A stretch of 64,000 nucleotides of DNA from Bretschneidera sinensis. Its lineage: Eukaryota; Streptophyta; Magnoliopsida; Brassicales; Akaniaceae. The notes under the pieces are model-generated. The model was not told the origin of the DNA and did not search any database. It saw nothing but the letters and a program-made list of their open reading frames with translations. The stretch is taken from positions 104,398,400 through 104,462,399 of the forward strand of contig CM043700.1 of NCBI GenBank assembly GCA_023935145.1, read 5' to 3'. This document shows positions 10,711-21,380 of this stretch, in pieces. The position numbers and the translations under genes were made by a program. Numbering within the stretch: the stretch's first letter is position 1; each line of letters begins with the position of its first letter.

Positions 10711-11960
10711 TGATAAGTGCTTAAATATTCATATTTAAGCATCTTAATTTACATTTGTTAAGCTCTTAGTTTACGTATTTTATTCTATTTTATTTCATTT
10801 TTTTGTTTTCTGTGTTTTTATAAGTTCTTGGAGAAAATGGAGCATTATCTGGTTGGAGAACAAGAACTGGAAGAGCTAAAAACTATACACAGTGCAATCG
10901 AGCGCACCAGCTCTTGTGCGCACAAGAAGAAGGCTCGAGCGCAACCTTGCGCTCGAGCGCACTAACATAAGATCGAGCGCACCCGTGCAGTAAAACGGTA
11001 GCACCTATTTTGGAAAGTAAGGTTAGCATTCTGTTTTTCTAGCTAGGGTTTCCAGATGTCTTAAGACCCTATAAATAGACTTGTAAAACACAGAAACAAT
11101 ATCTTCTTTTTAGTTTTAAGATTTGGAGATGAATTAATGACTCTTCTCCACAGTATTTTTTAGGTTTATTCTTTTCTATTTAGTTTACATTATGAAGATA
11201 TGTAACATCACCACCATGTGTAACTAACTTACTAATAAGGCTCGATTGAAGCCCTAATTATGCTTTTCCATATATGAGTATTGTTGCCTTTACAATAGCT
11301 GTATTATGATGCTTTAATTGATTAATGCCTGTTTGATTGAATTCCTCATATATGTTTGTCTGATCAACATATGCATGTGGTATGGATTCGTTAGTTAGAT
11401 CAATTTAGATGACCGAGTCCTAGGTCTGACAATAGTAACAAAAGAAATCCATGCCGGATTCTTAGGTTAATCAACATAGGAAACCGATAATATATAACAT
11501 GCCCTAGGTCTTATGTGTTTGTTGATTTTCATAGAACTTATGCTCTCTTAAAGAACAACTTAGTATATACCATGCTAAATCCTTTAAGAAAGAAAAGAGT
11601 TAGAGTATACACCATACCTGACTCATGGCTTAGGGAAATCAATAGCTTAAGGAGTATACATCGTGCCCTTAGGTTGACAACATTAGGTATTCATAGTATG
11701 GTTAGAGCATTGGCACATTACTTATTGGGAAAGTATGATTAGTGGTGGATATCAAAGCCCTATGTTTTTATCATTATCAAATTCAAGCTCAATATTTATT
11801 TCTATCATTTTATATTGCGAAACTGATTCTAAAGCAAAATTCACCAATCCCTGTGGAGATGATCTCGCATTTGCACACTATGCTACTGTTGACCTTGTGC
11901 ACTTGCAAGTAAAACTGTTCAAATATTTGCTTATTAATTTAGGTATATTTTTGCACAACA
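10711..11960 (+). repeat. Athila A 3' LTR
   Basis: 1,250 bp, TGATAAG...CAACA, matching 322-1605. The motif array at 10890-10987 is well preserved: GCAATCGAGCGCACC, GGCTCGAGCGCAAC, TGCGCTCGAGCGCACT, AGATCGAGCGCACC and an inverted CTTGTGCGCACAAG. TATAAATA is at 11070-11077. Confidence 0.95.
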
Positions 11961-11965
11961 CCATG
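11961..11965 (+). repeat. Right target-site duplication of Athila A (CCATG)
   Basis: Exact copy of 317-321. The CACTA transposase exon resumes directly after it. Confidence 0.95.
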
Positions 11966-12701
11966 CTAGATGATATATTATAAATATGGTTAGTATATAT
12001 TTAATATATAATAACTATCATTGAATTATTTATTTTAATCATAGGTCATTAACGATAAAATAATTGACAAGCAAATACGAGGGATAGGTGCTGGCCCAAT
12101 GAATTGTGTGAGGTGTCATCCTAGATATTATGTCAACAGATTGAAGTTTCACACCAAAGAGTATGGACAACATTAGAAAACAATTAATAGTGGTGTACTT
12201 GTGAAAGGTCGTTGTTATGATGAATATGAACGTGACTTCTACGGGATGTTGACAGAAGTTTTAGATCTTTAATATATAGGGATTAATAACATTGTTGATT
12301 TTGAGAATGGACTTCAAATAGATTGGCATGGTCTCATAGATATTAAGTTTAAATCTAGGCTTAACTCAAGTGAACCATTTGTGCTGGCTTCACAAGCAAT
12401 ACAAGCATATTATTGCACTTACCCTTCCAATAAGAAAGGAAGAAATGATTGGTGGGTAGTGTGTAAAACGAAGGCTATAGGCAATGTCAAATTTCCTTTG
12501 TATCAAGATCTAGACGATGATATAATGCATATAGTTACGGATTACTTCCAAGAGGATGAACTATTTGTTCCATGTATATTCTTAGATGATGATATAGATA
12601 TATCGAGTATCATTCATGATGTTGGCACTGTAATAGAAGAAGTAAATCCATCCGATATATGTGCTCCGACAAATGAAGATGAAAATGAGGAAGAAAAATG
12701 A
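11966..12701 (+). pseudogene. TNP2-type CACTA transposase, 3' exons (DUF4216 region)
   Basis: An exon end (11966-11988), a GT-AG intron (11989-12044) and a last exon (12045-12701) in one frame, with two internal stops (TAG about 12174, TAA about 12270). The exon reads GAGPMNCVRCHPRYYVNRLKF, then NSGVLVKGRCYDEYERDFYG, IDIKFKSRLNSSEPFVLASQ, QAYYCTYPSNKKGRNDWWVV, and an acidic tail NEDENEEEK. This is the DUF4216 order of plant TNP2 proteins: F-x-T-x-x-x-x-x-x-T-x-N-S-G-V, then Y-G, then (E/D)-P-F-V-L-A-S-Q-A. It is the C-terminal part of the protein whose DUF4218 end is at 1-123. Confidence 0.8.
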
Positions 12702-12775
12702 TGATGACGAGGATGAGGACGATGATGATGATGATGATGATGATGACGAAGACGATGATGATGAGTTAATGGTAA
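12697..12775 (+). repeat. GAT/GAC trinucleotide run
   Basis: About 80 bp of GATGATGACGAGGATGAGG-type repeats directly following the transposase stop. If translated in frame it would give poly-Asp/Glu, so it may be the frameshifted acidic end of the transposase. Confidence 0.8.
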
Positions 12776-12933
12776 GATAATTTTTTTTTCATGGATGATG
12801 AGAATTATATGAGTTACATGACTAACAAATTGTATACATTGTATGATTTATTTATTGTCATTTGCATGAGTTAGTTTTTAAACAGATTGTATCAATTGTC
12901 ATGTATTCATATTTCCAACTTTTCTTGGGAAAC

Positions 12934-15526
12934 ATGATGCCACAAGGCAGAGGTCGAGCACTAGAGGTGCAAAGGGCAGGGGTCATGGATGATGTCCCAC
13001 AGGCCTGGCTATGCCACCAGAGGGTAGGATCTATTTTTGCGTTATTATTTAATTATGCATTCTTTTGTTAATTTAAATTAATTATTAAATAACATATTAT
13101 TTAATATGTAATTATACATTCTCTTATGCAAGGGTGAAGGACCCTCCAATCACCCGTTGGGTTAGAGGACTATATAGAGAGAAGCCTCTACCAACCCAAA
13201 AAAAAGATTTTGACCATATTGAGCAATAGGAGTTTATACATGTTCATTGCATATTATTCAAGTTATTAATTTACATTAATGTATGTCACATATCAATTAA
13301 TGTACTTATTTGTTTATGAATGTAGTAAATTCCAAGAATGCAAAGATATCTCCAAACACATTTCAACTCAAGTGAGGAAGCACATGAATGGCCCATGGAA
13401 CAGTTACTATCAATACACTACCAACATCCAAAACTCTATTTAGGATAATTTTCTGGTATTACCTTTTTTGAATTAATTTGTTTTAGTTTTACTATTATAA
13501 TATATTCTATGATTCTACTATATATAAAATAAATGAAAACTAATCATATTTTGGTTGTTTCTTAGATGCGCTACACTTTTGCGACCACCGAGGAGCTTAA
13601 GTCTGCTAGGTCTATCCATGATAGGATCGTTGCAGCTTGCTACAATGACTGGATGAATGAATTGTGGGATAAGTGTTAGTAGCAGAGGGGCGAGGACAAA
13701 GTAAACTAGTATGGTTGGAATGGGGATGACGGGAGAAGAGGCCACAAGATCCCCACTGAGCACTGCGATGCATTGGTTAGTTTCTGGGCATCAGACACGT
13801 GGACTCATCGCTCCAATGTTGCGTCAATGAACAGGCAGTCAAGCAATGATTGGCGTGTTCACCATATTGGGGGGTCCATTAACTTGGATGTCCACGCGAG
13901 TGTATTGGTATATATATAAATCCACTTTTTCTAACAAATTGTAACGTGTAGTCCCAAAAGTTTGGCAGAGATGTCACACCTGTTAGGGTGTTTAATAGGA
14001 TGCATAATCGCCAATCAGGGATAGGTGATTACGTCGATAACAAGTCCAAAGACATGATGGTATGTATAAAATATATTTTTTACTTATATGAAAAATAATT
14101 GTTGGTTATAATATAGTTTGGAAAAAAAATTATTAATCATATACATTTGTTTATAATGTAGGAAACATATGACTAGTGTGTTCGAGATAAGAGTGGTGGC
14201 CAGATTGAAGCATCCTCATAGACTGAGATCGACACCGCTGAGTGGTTGCATGCGTTAAGTGGGCTGAAGAAAGTGTGATTTTACGTATTAAGTGGCATGA
14301 TAGATGATCACCACTTTGTTACCGACTCTCTGGGTAGCAACAGTTCCTTTTTCAGATCCTCCGAATCACAGTTCGGACCTATTGTTGATGTCAGCACGAT
14401 GCAATAATGAATGGATGATGATAGTTCAAGAATTAAGGAGCTTCAGCCACAGCTGGTGCAAGTGAACGCTAGGGCGGATGACATGCATTCACGTCTCGAG
14501 TCCATGGAGAAGATATTGCAACAGATATCAATCCTGAGAGGTTCTAGGGCAGATCCTACCACACGACCCGATGTAAGTAAAACACATTGAACATTTTTAC
14601 ATTATTAGGTACCAACCATAGCGGTTTTAAGGTAAAAAAAAGTAGATAACTTAGGTAATAGATGAGGCAGGTTTACCATCACGTCCGTTTGGTGGAATGT
14701 AACTTGTGGAAACAAAAGGAAACTATTTTGGATCACTGGTTACAAACCCGAGAGGTTTCGAACTTAAAAAGTATATAACTTAGCGGTTTTAAGGTAAAAA
14801 AAGGTAGATAACTTAGGTAACGGACGAGACGGGTTTACTGTCACATCCATTTGGTAGAATATAACTTGTGGGAATAAAAGAAATCCATTTTGGATTACCA
14901 GTTAAAACCCGAGAGGTTTCCGACTCAAAAAGTATATAACTTAGCGGTTTTAAGGTAAAAAAAAAGTAGAAAACATAGGTAACGGATGAGGCGGGTTTAC
15001 TGTCACATTTATTTAGTATAATGTAACTTGTGGGAACAAATGGAATCCATTTTGGATCACCAATTACAAACCTGAGAGGTTTTGGAGTCAAAAGTATATA
15101 AATTAACGGTTTTAAGGTAAAAAAAAATAGATAACTTAGGTAATGGATGAGATGGGTTTACCTCACATTTGTTTGGTAGAATGTAACTTATGGGAGCAAA
15201 CATAATCTATTTCGGATCACTAGTTACAAACTCAAGAGTTTTTTAACTCAAAAAGTATATAACTTAGTGGTTTTAAGGTAAAAAAAGTAGATAACTTAGG
15301 TAACGGATGAGGTTGGTTTATCGTCAAGCTCATTTAGTCGAATGTAACGGACGAGGTAGACTCACAAAGTATATAACTTAGCGGTTTTAGTTTAATATAT
15401 TATTTAGTTTTGTTATGGTTTACATATATATTTGACCATGTTATTTGTTATATATAGGATCTAGCTGCAGAGGAGGATGCTAAGCATATGGACCCCAATG
15501 GTGACGCACACCTGGCTGACCTATAG
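12934..15526 (+). pseudogene. CACTA TNPA-like gene, Transposase_24 type, multi-exon, decayed
   Basis: Second CACTA gene, probably the DNA-binding accessory protein. Likely exons, with GT-AG borders where visible: 12934-13021 (MMPQGRGRALEVQRAG); a stretch at 13136-13230; about 13326-13454 (DISKHISTQVRKHMNGPWNS); 13566-13907 (RYTFATTEELKSARSIHDRI, then ALVSFWASDTWTHRSNVASM and HHIGGSINLDVHASVL); 13952-14059 (QKFGRDVTPVRVFNRMHNRQ ... DYVDNKSKDMM); 14162-14572, ending in a coiled-coil-like helix (IKELQPQLVQVNARADDMHS); and 15458-15526, ending LADL and stop. The GPW motif, W-x-x-x-S-N-x-x-S-x-N-R core and H-x-x-G-S-x-x step are typical of plant Transposase_24 proteins. At least seven in-frame stops. 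Confidence 0.75.
14621..15390 (+). repeat. 161-bp tandem repeat, about five copies, in the last intron of the TNPA-like gene
   Basis: Units begin with GCGGTTTTAAGGTAAAAAAA at 14621, 14783, 14944, about 15106 and about 15267, giving periods of 161-162 bp. A shortened last unit ends near 15390 (GCGGTTTTAG at 15381). Shared inner landmarks are AGATAACTTAGGTAA, GGATGAG, GTTTACYGTCACAT, AATGTAACTTGTGG and AAAAAGTATATAACTTA. The array lies between the splice donor at 14573 and the exon at 15458. Confidence 0.92.
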
Positions 15527-15786
15527 TTTTATTTTTAGACATTTGTATTTAGAATTTTTGGAATATTCAATTATTTTTTTTGAAAGGGGAATATTCAATT
15601 ATTGATTGTATTTTCATTTGTATATTATATTTTATTAATTTACGGAATATTTTGTATTCTCGAATTCGTTGTATTCTGTATTTTTTAAAATATATTTGAA
15701 GCAGGTTGAATATGTTTTAACAAGAAAAACAAATAAAAATATTTAGAAATTAATTACTTTCATCAAGGATTGTTAGTGATAGTATT

Positions 15787-16192
15787 GCACATTAATACCA
15801 AGGGATTGTCGTCGTCGATGATAATCATTATCACCGAGGGACACATTCGTCAGTGTTGAGCTTAGTTAATTTTTTAATTCTTTTTAAAACAACTCATTAT
15901 CGAGGGATAAATCTCTCAGTGATAAGTACTATTATTACTGACGAGCCATCCCTCGGTGTTGGTCAGATTATTTTTAAAACGATAAAAAATAATTTTTTTA
16001 AAACACTATCACCAAAGGACTCCCTCGCTGATGGCTGTCAGTAATAACCTATCACCGAGGGAATATTTTGGCCCTCGGTAAAAAAGGTTTTACCGAGGAG
16101 CTTAACACCAACGGGGTTATCACCAAGAGAATTCCCTTGGTGATAAGTATTATCGACCGCAAAAGATCCTTCACCGACGAGAAAACTTCGTT
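15787..16192 (+). repeat. CACTA subterminal repeat region
   Basis: Short motif TATCACCGAGGGA and its reverse TCCCTCGGTGA recur in both orientations with variants: near 15831, 15899, 15950, 16009, 16050, 16072, 16091, 16119, 16130, 16170 and 16190. In characterised CACTA elements such subterminal motifs bind the TNPA protein. Here the role is inferred from position. Confidence 0.8.
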
Positions 16193-16217
16193 GGTGATAA
16201 GCAGTTTTCTTATAGTG
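16193..16217 (-). repeat. CACTA right terminal inverted repeat
   Basis: Minus-strand reading begins CACTATAAGAAAACTG and continues into a subterminal motif. The last base of the element is 16217. Confidence 0.9.
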
Positions 16218-17065
16218 ATAAGAGAATTTTTATTCCAAAAAAAATTAACACTGATACTTTATTAACTCTAAAATTTATATTAATTTGCATATAACGAGAA
16301 TTTCTTGTAAACTTTATATATATTTTACCAGAACTATGTTTTTTGGGTAAAAAATAATTTCAAGTCAGGCCCAATTTTAGGCCTGTTATTGTTCATCATC
16401 ACCTACACAAAAATAAGAAGGTGATGATGACGAATAAAACCATTTCATATCTATTCAGCCACCATTGCTCCACAACCACCATATTAATCTACTCACCATC
16501 CAACTAGAAAAATCTATGTATATAAGACCTAAATATGTCAGATTTGATGTAAAGGGATATAATAGAGAAGTTTAGTGAGAGGTGAGAGGAGAAAATTTGG
16601 TAACGGCTGCAACCTTTCACTGAAAGAGGCAATTTTCATGAAAGAGAGAGAGATCGAGAGAGATTAGAGAAAAGAAAAAGAAAGAGGATGACGATGAGGA
16701 TGAGAGAGAAGAGAGGGGAAAATAAATCCTTTCGCATGACGTCATCGTATAGTGCCTGGCTACGTAAGTACCAATCGTTGTGATTAGTAGCTGCTGTCAT
16801 AAGTGAAGTAGACTCCTTATGACTCATATACCTTATTTAGGGACTGAATTCATGTGATTGATAGTTTAAAGTTTTACTAGATAATTACCTAATTTTGTTA
16901 TACTTTGCTTAAAATTGATTGTAATCTATAGGAGTAGATAGATATCGGAGCCATTAGGTAATTGTTCTCAATGAATGATTTGAGGTCTATAGTGAGAGAA
17001 TAAATCGAGAAGAGCAAAAAGAGTTGTGAGATAGAGAGGCATGTTTTGAAATAAAGTTTATAATG
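16218..17065. other. Unassigned flank between the CACTA end and the SIRE element
   Basis: About 850 bp with no convincing gene. It begins with ATA, the likely CACTA target duplication. A purine-rich GA/GAGAGA stretch is at 16638-16720. Small ORFs on both strands show no family signal. It may be old host intergenic DNA or an eroded element. Confidence 0.5.
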
Positions 17066-17070
17066 TAAGG
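17066..17070 (+). repeat. Left target-site duplication of the SIRE element (TAAGG)
   Basis: TAAGG directly before the 5' LTR pairs with TAGGG (59724-59728) after the 3' LTR: four of five bases agree, consistent with one later mutation. Confidence 0.6.
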
Positions 17071-18223
17071 TGTTAACCCTCATTTGATTTTAATTATGAC
17101 AAAAATATATTAAATTGTGCTATTCAATTTATCTAAGTGCTCAAAGCTACAAAAACAGTTCCTCAAAAGGCAACTAACTAAGCACTCAACTTTAAAAGAT
17201 GTTAAAGATCAAGATTAGTTACTAAGATAGTAATTTAAATGATGTAACTCTCTTGCTCAAGTACCTAGCTTACTATATTGCTCATTTTTATTTTAAAGCA
17301 TTTTCAAAAAATTGATTTTGACTTGATTTGTTTTTCATAAAACAAAATGAAAATAGATAAAACTCTGTTTTAGGTCATCCAGATGACTAAATGAAACATT
17401 CAGTCGACTGAATGAAATCTAGTCGACTAAATGAAGGATGGAAAGTTTTCCCTTCTTCATCCAGTCGAATGAATGAAATACTTGAAACAGAAGTTTGAAT
17501 TTCAAATAGTATCAGTAGATTAAACAAGAATATAGTCGATTGGACACTCGAAATAAAAAATAAATTTCAAAATCTGAAGCGCCGTTTAGAGCATTAAATG
17601 CTCTTAACTACTCCTAAATGGGATTTTGGTATGAGTAACGGCTAGTATGGCTTTAAACTATAAAAACCAATCATAAATTAGAGAAGAATATAAATCTTGA
17701 GTATTAAATCTTCTTCTTCTCATTTATTTCTCTCAAAGCTTTCCAAAAATCATTATGAGCCATCCTTAAAAGCTTTGAATTTTTAGGATAGATAATTTCT
17801 TCTTTGTAAGAGCATTAAATGCAAAGTCTCTCTTGTTCTTGAATCATAAATTTTCAATCATTGTAAAGAGAAAGAGTTGGTGTAACTCTTAGAGTATTTA
17901 GGTGTTAAACGCTTCTAGTAAAGACTTCCTTAATCGGAAGAGACTGTATACGGTTTAGGCAACACTAGTGAAGTTGCTCAAGTTATTAGTGGATTACTTC
18001 AAGGAATTTTCTTGAAGAGAGTGGACGTAGGACCGGAGAAATATAATATTGCCGAATCATTATAAATAGTGTTTAGACATTCTCTCCCTTATCTCTTTAC
18101 TTTCAAATATATAATACTTACTGCTCTTGATTATGGTTGAAAAGTATTTAAAACTTGTTCATTGTGCAAAAAGTTTCAAAAACCCAATTCACCATCCTTC
18201 TTGGGCTTACATATTGGTCTACA
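17071..18223 (+). repeat. SIRE element 5' LTR
   Basis: 1,153 bp, TGTTAACCC...TCTACA. It matches 58570-59723 throughout, for example AAGCACTCAAC, TAAGATAGTAATTTAAAT, GAGTATTAAATCTTCTTC and CAATCATTGTAAAGAG. Confidence 0.95.
17385..17666 (+). promoter_or_regulatory. SIRE U3 motif array and TATA box
   Basis: Copies of CAGTCGACTGAATGA, a motif with a palindromic CAGTCGACTG core, lie at about 17400, 17424 and 17461, with weaker forms to 17545. TATAAAAA follows at 17659-17666, then a CT-rich leader (CTTCTTCTTCTC near 17709). The 3' LTR has the array at 58864-59060, but its TATA box has decayed to TCTAAAAG. Confidence 0.6.
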
Positions 18224-18225
18224 AT

Positions 18226-18237
18226 TGGTATCAGAGC
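18226..18237 (+). other. SIRE element primer binding site (tRNA-iMet type)
   Basis: TGGTATCAGAGC, complementary to the 3' end of initiator tRNA-Met, starts three bases after the LTR. Confidence 0.92.
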
Positions 18238-18279
18238 CCCATTCTCAATTTTAAGGCTTAAAATTCTTGAGTTGATCCG

Positions 18280-20157
18280 ATGGCAACCAATAGTTATACT
18301 GAAGGTCATTCCTATACTAGACTTCCTTTGTTCAATGGCACAAATTATAATTATTTTAAAAATAGAATGAATTCTTTTGGTTGAAGTACAAGATTATAAT
18401 TTGTGGATGATCATTGAAGAAGGAACTAGAATTCCTACAAAGGATGTAACTATTGGAGAGATCGTTTATACAATGCATAAACCTAAAACTGAGTTCAATG
18501 AAAAAGATTGTAGAATAAAGTCTTTAAATAGTAGAGCAACTAGTATATTACAGTGTGCATTAGACTGAAATAAATACAATAAAATTTCAGCACGTTATTT
18601 GACAAAATAAATATGGGACAAACTTCAAGTTACATATGAGGGCATTAGTGAAGTAAGGAAAATAAAAATCAATATGCTAGTGTCCAAGTATGAATCTTTT
18701 AAAATATATCCTACCGAAACCATATCTGAAATGTATTCTCATTTTACTAACATTATTAATAGTTTAAAGCTTCTTGATAGGAACATTGAGGAGTATGAGT
18801 TAATAAGAAAGATTCTTAGATCATTGCCACCAAGTTGGCAAGCATTGAAAACGACAATTAAAAAATCCAAAAAACTTGACTTAATTAAAGTGGAAACTCT
18901 TTTTAGATCTCTATTGACATATGAAATGAGGCAAATAAGTCAAAAAAGAAGAAAATCATTGCTCTCAAAGCTAACACAAGCAAGAAAGTTAAAGAAGAAG
19001 AAGAGAATGATAGTAGTGAAGAAGATGGATGGATGGATTTCATCACTAAGAGATTTCACAAGTTCTTGAAGAAGAACAAGAAACCTTACATAAAGGACTT
19101 CACAAAAATGGAACTAATGGTGTGCTTTGGTTGCAAGAAATCCGGGCACATCAAGGTCGATTGCACTATAACAAAGAAGCCATTCAATAACTTCAAGAAG
19201 AAGGCAATAGTCACCACTACATCAACTTGGACTGATGATGATGAGGAAGACTTCGATAATTAGATCAACTATGAAAAGATTGTCAACCTTTGCTTGAAGG
19301 CAATCGATGACAAAAGTGAGGTAACTAGTTCTTCTCCCACTAATGATATTGATAGCAGTAATGAGGAATTGATTGAGGCAATAAATGAGATGCATATAGA
19401 GTTGAAGAAATTTGATTCTAGAAATGGAGCTCTTAAAAAGAAAGTCTCATCCTTCTCGAAAGAGATGAAAACTTTAAAAGAAGAAAAAGAAAAACTCGCT
19501 TTAGAGCTTAATAACTCATCACTTGACTCTTTGAAAAATGAAAATGATGATTTGAAAAAGAAAGTGACGGAGTTAAATAACACTATAACTAGGCTTGTTC
19601 TTGGAAAAGAAAAACTAGATGAAGTGTTATCTAGCCAAAGAATGAGTGGAGAAAATTTTGGATTAAGTTATTATTCATTAGGCAAGCAAACAACTAATGA
19701 GACTATCTTTGTGAAAGTAACTTACATAAATGAACCCTTAACTTCTAAGGATCTTATCGACGTTAAAAATATTCCTTTGAAAAATTCTAAGAAGCCTAAG
19801 AACACAAATTTTAATTCCAATGCAAAGAATGCAAATGCCTATGATAGGAATATAAATCCTAGAAATACTTATGCCATATGTATTCTCATCCTAGAAATGC
19901 AAATGCTAGGAATACATATTCAAGAAATGCACATCATTGGAATGCATATCCTAGAAATAACTATCATACATACTCTAGAGATAACATGTATGTTCATAAT
20001 TCCTATGCTAAAAATATGCATCCTAGAAATGCTCATTCAATGAATGATAGACATGTATATTCAAGACATCCTAGAAACTTCTATGACTATCATCTTAGGA
20101 TCATGCATCATCAAAATGTTTATAATTATAGAGCACCTTATAATTTTAAAAAAGTAT
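18280..20157 (+). pseudogene. SIRE gag (UBN2-type, zinc knuckle, coiled coil), frameshifted
   Basis: Starts at ATG 18280 (MATNSYTEGHSYTRLPLFNG), followed by NYNYFKNRM, the copia gag entry pattern. A frameshift near 18382 passes to MVEVQDYNLWMIIEEG. The UBN2-like block has the IWDKLQVTYEGISEVRKIKI and SKYESFKIYPTETISEMYSH segments, then LRSLPPSWQALKTTI. The zinc knuckle CFGCKKSGHIKVDC (CX2CX4HX4C) is at 19123-19164. From 19264 a long charged coiled coil follows (KEEKEKLALELNNSSLDSLK, KKKVTELNNTITRLVLGKEK), ending in an Asn/Arg/Tyr-rich repeat (NARNTYSRNA type, 19878-20157) reached by another frameshift. Gag would form cytoplasmic particles. The coiled-coil extension is characteristic of SIRE elements. 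Confidence 0.85.
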
Positions 20158-20261
20158 AAGTCCTTAAAGGAGACATATTTTCTAGGACTAAACCCAAAGG
20201 AACCAAAAATTTTTGGTGCCTAAGAGTGCTATTGCATATCGTTATGTAATGTAGATGTCAC

Positions 20262-21380
20262 GTGAAGGAAAAAGGTGAGAATTGGTATCTTTATAGTGGG
20301 TGCTCAAAGCACCTGACCGATAATCAAATTGTGTTCAAAGAGTTAACTCTAAGTGATGAGGGACACATCACCATTGGAGATAACACCAAGACGAAAATCA
20401 TTAGACATGGTAAAGTGGGTAAAAATTTCTCAACCATTGATCATATATTATTAGTGCAAGGCCTTAAGCCAAATTTTCTTAGTATTAATCAACTTTGTGA
20501 TAAAGGCAATAAGGTTGTATTTGAGTCCTCTCATTGTCTTACAATAAACATTATGACTAACAAGATTATGTTTATTGGCCACAGACATGAAAATGTCTAT
20601 ATAGTTGATTTAAATCTTTACCATTGTAAAATGAAAAATATTTTTCTACTTTTACTGAAAACTCATGCCTATGGCATAGAGTGAACTTAGATTTGACTAA
20701 AAAACATTTAGTTATTGGCCTTCCCAAAATCAAATTTGAAAAGGATAAAGTATGTGATGCTTGTCAACTAGGAAAAAAATTAGAGTTTCTTTTAAACCCA
20801 AAAGTATGATTTTAACAACTAGACCTTTAGAGCTTTTGCATATGAACTTGTTTGGTCCAATAACCACTATAAGTCTAGGTGGCCATCAATATACTCTTGT
20901 TATTATTGATGACTATTTAAGATATAACATTGTAATTTTTATTACTTATAAGGATAAAGCTTACAAATTTTTTGTGAACTTTTGTAAGAAGGTTCAAATG
21001 AAAAAGGTATTTCTATTTCAAGTATTAGAGACGACCATGGAAAAGAATTTGAAAATCAAAGATTCTCAAAATTTTGTGATGAAAATGGAATTAACCATAA
21101 CTTTTTAGTCCCTAGAATTGCTCAACAAAATGTTATTGTTGAGAGGAAAAATAGAGTTTTAGAAGAATTTGCAAGAATTATACTTTGTGAAAATAGTTTA
21201 CCAAAATACTTTTGGGTGAAAGCCATAAACAACTCTCGCTATGTTTTGAATAGAGTATTAATTAGGCTTAAACTTAACGAAGCTCCATATGAACTATGGA
21301 AAGGTAGAAAACCTAATATCTCTTATTTTCGAGCTTTCAGTTACGAACGCTTCATCCTAAATAACAATGAAACTAATTAG
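20262..21380 (+). pseudogene. SIRE protease and integrase (catalytic residues lost)
   Basis: The protease is marked by WYLYSGCSKHLT at 20284, where copia proteases read D-S-G-C-S-x-H. The catalytic Asp codon is TAT at 20293-20295. It is followed by GHITIGDNTKTKI and FLSINQLCDKGNKVVF. Integrase begins with the zinc-binding region (VIGLPKIKF ... VCDACQLGKK, about 20712-20780). The core has LELLHMNLFGPITTISLGGH at about 20830, where AAC at 20845-20847 replaces the first catalytic Asp of HMDLFGP. A frameshift precedes the D-x-G-x-E-F segment near 21035. Several further frameshifts and stops to 21380. Confidence 0.85.

Larger units (their letters stand above)
322..11960 (+). mobile_element. Athila A: Ty3/gypsy Athila-type LTR retrotransposon with env-like ORF
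   Basis: Complete element of 11,639 bp bounded by TGATAAG...CAACA LTRs and a perfect CCATG target duplication. Order: 5' LTR (322-1605), tRNA-Asp-type primer site (1612-1629), gag, protease, reverse transcriptase, RNase H, integrase, a non-coding stretch with motif repeats, an env-like ORF, a 1.4 kb non-coding 3' region, polypurine tract (10698-10710), 3' LTR (10711-11960). The large size, the tRNA-Asp primer, the reverse transcriptase type (FLDGY and FMDDF) and the 3' ORF all point to Athila. Many stops and frameshifts make it non-functional. It lies within a CACTA transposase exon. Confidence 0.95.
1..16217 (+). mobile_element. CACTA (En/Spm) DNA transposon, right-hand part, interrupted by Athila A
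   Basis: The element runs in from the left edge and ends at 16217 with CACTATAAGAAAACTG read on the minus strand, the signature CACTA terminus. ATA (16218-16220) is the likely 3-bp target duplication, but the left end is outside the window so this cannot be confirmed. From left to right it holds the end of a TNP2-type transposase, a second multi-exon gene of the TNPA/Transposase_24 type, an intronic tandem repeat and subterminal repeats. The span 317-11965 is a later Athila insertion plus its target duplication, so the CACTA sequence proper is 1-321 and 11966-16217. All coding parts carry stops, so it is not autonomous. Confidence 0.9.

Noticed and set aside
13518..13763. Minus-strand ORF within the CACTA TNPA-like gene
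   Set aside because: Antisense shadow of the exon at 13566-13907.
16638..16720. GA-rich tract as a gene promoter or 5' UTR
   Set aside because: No downstream ORF with any recognisable domain; treated as simple sequence.
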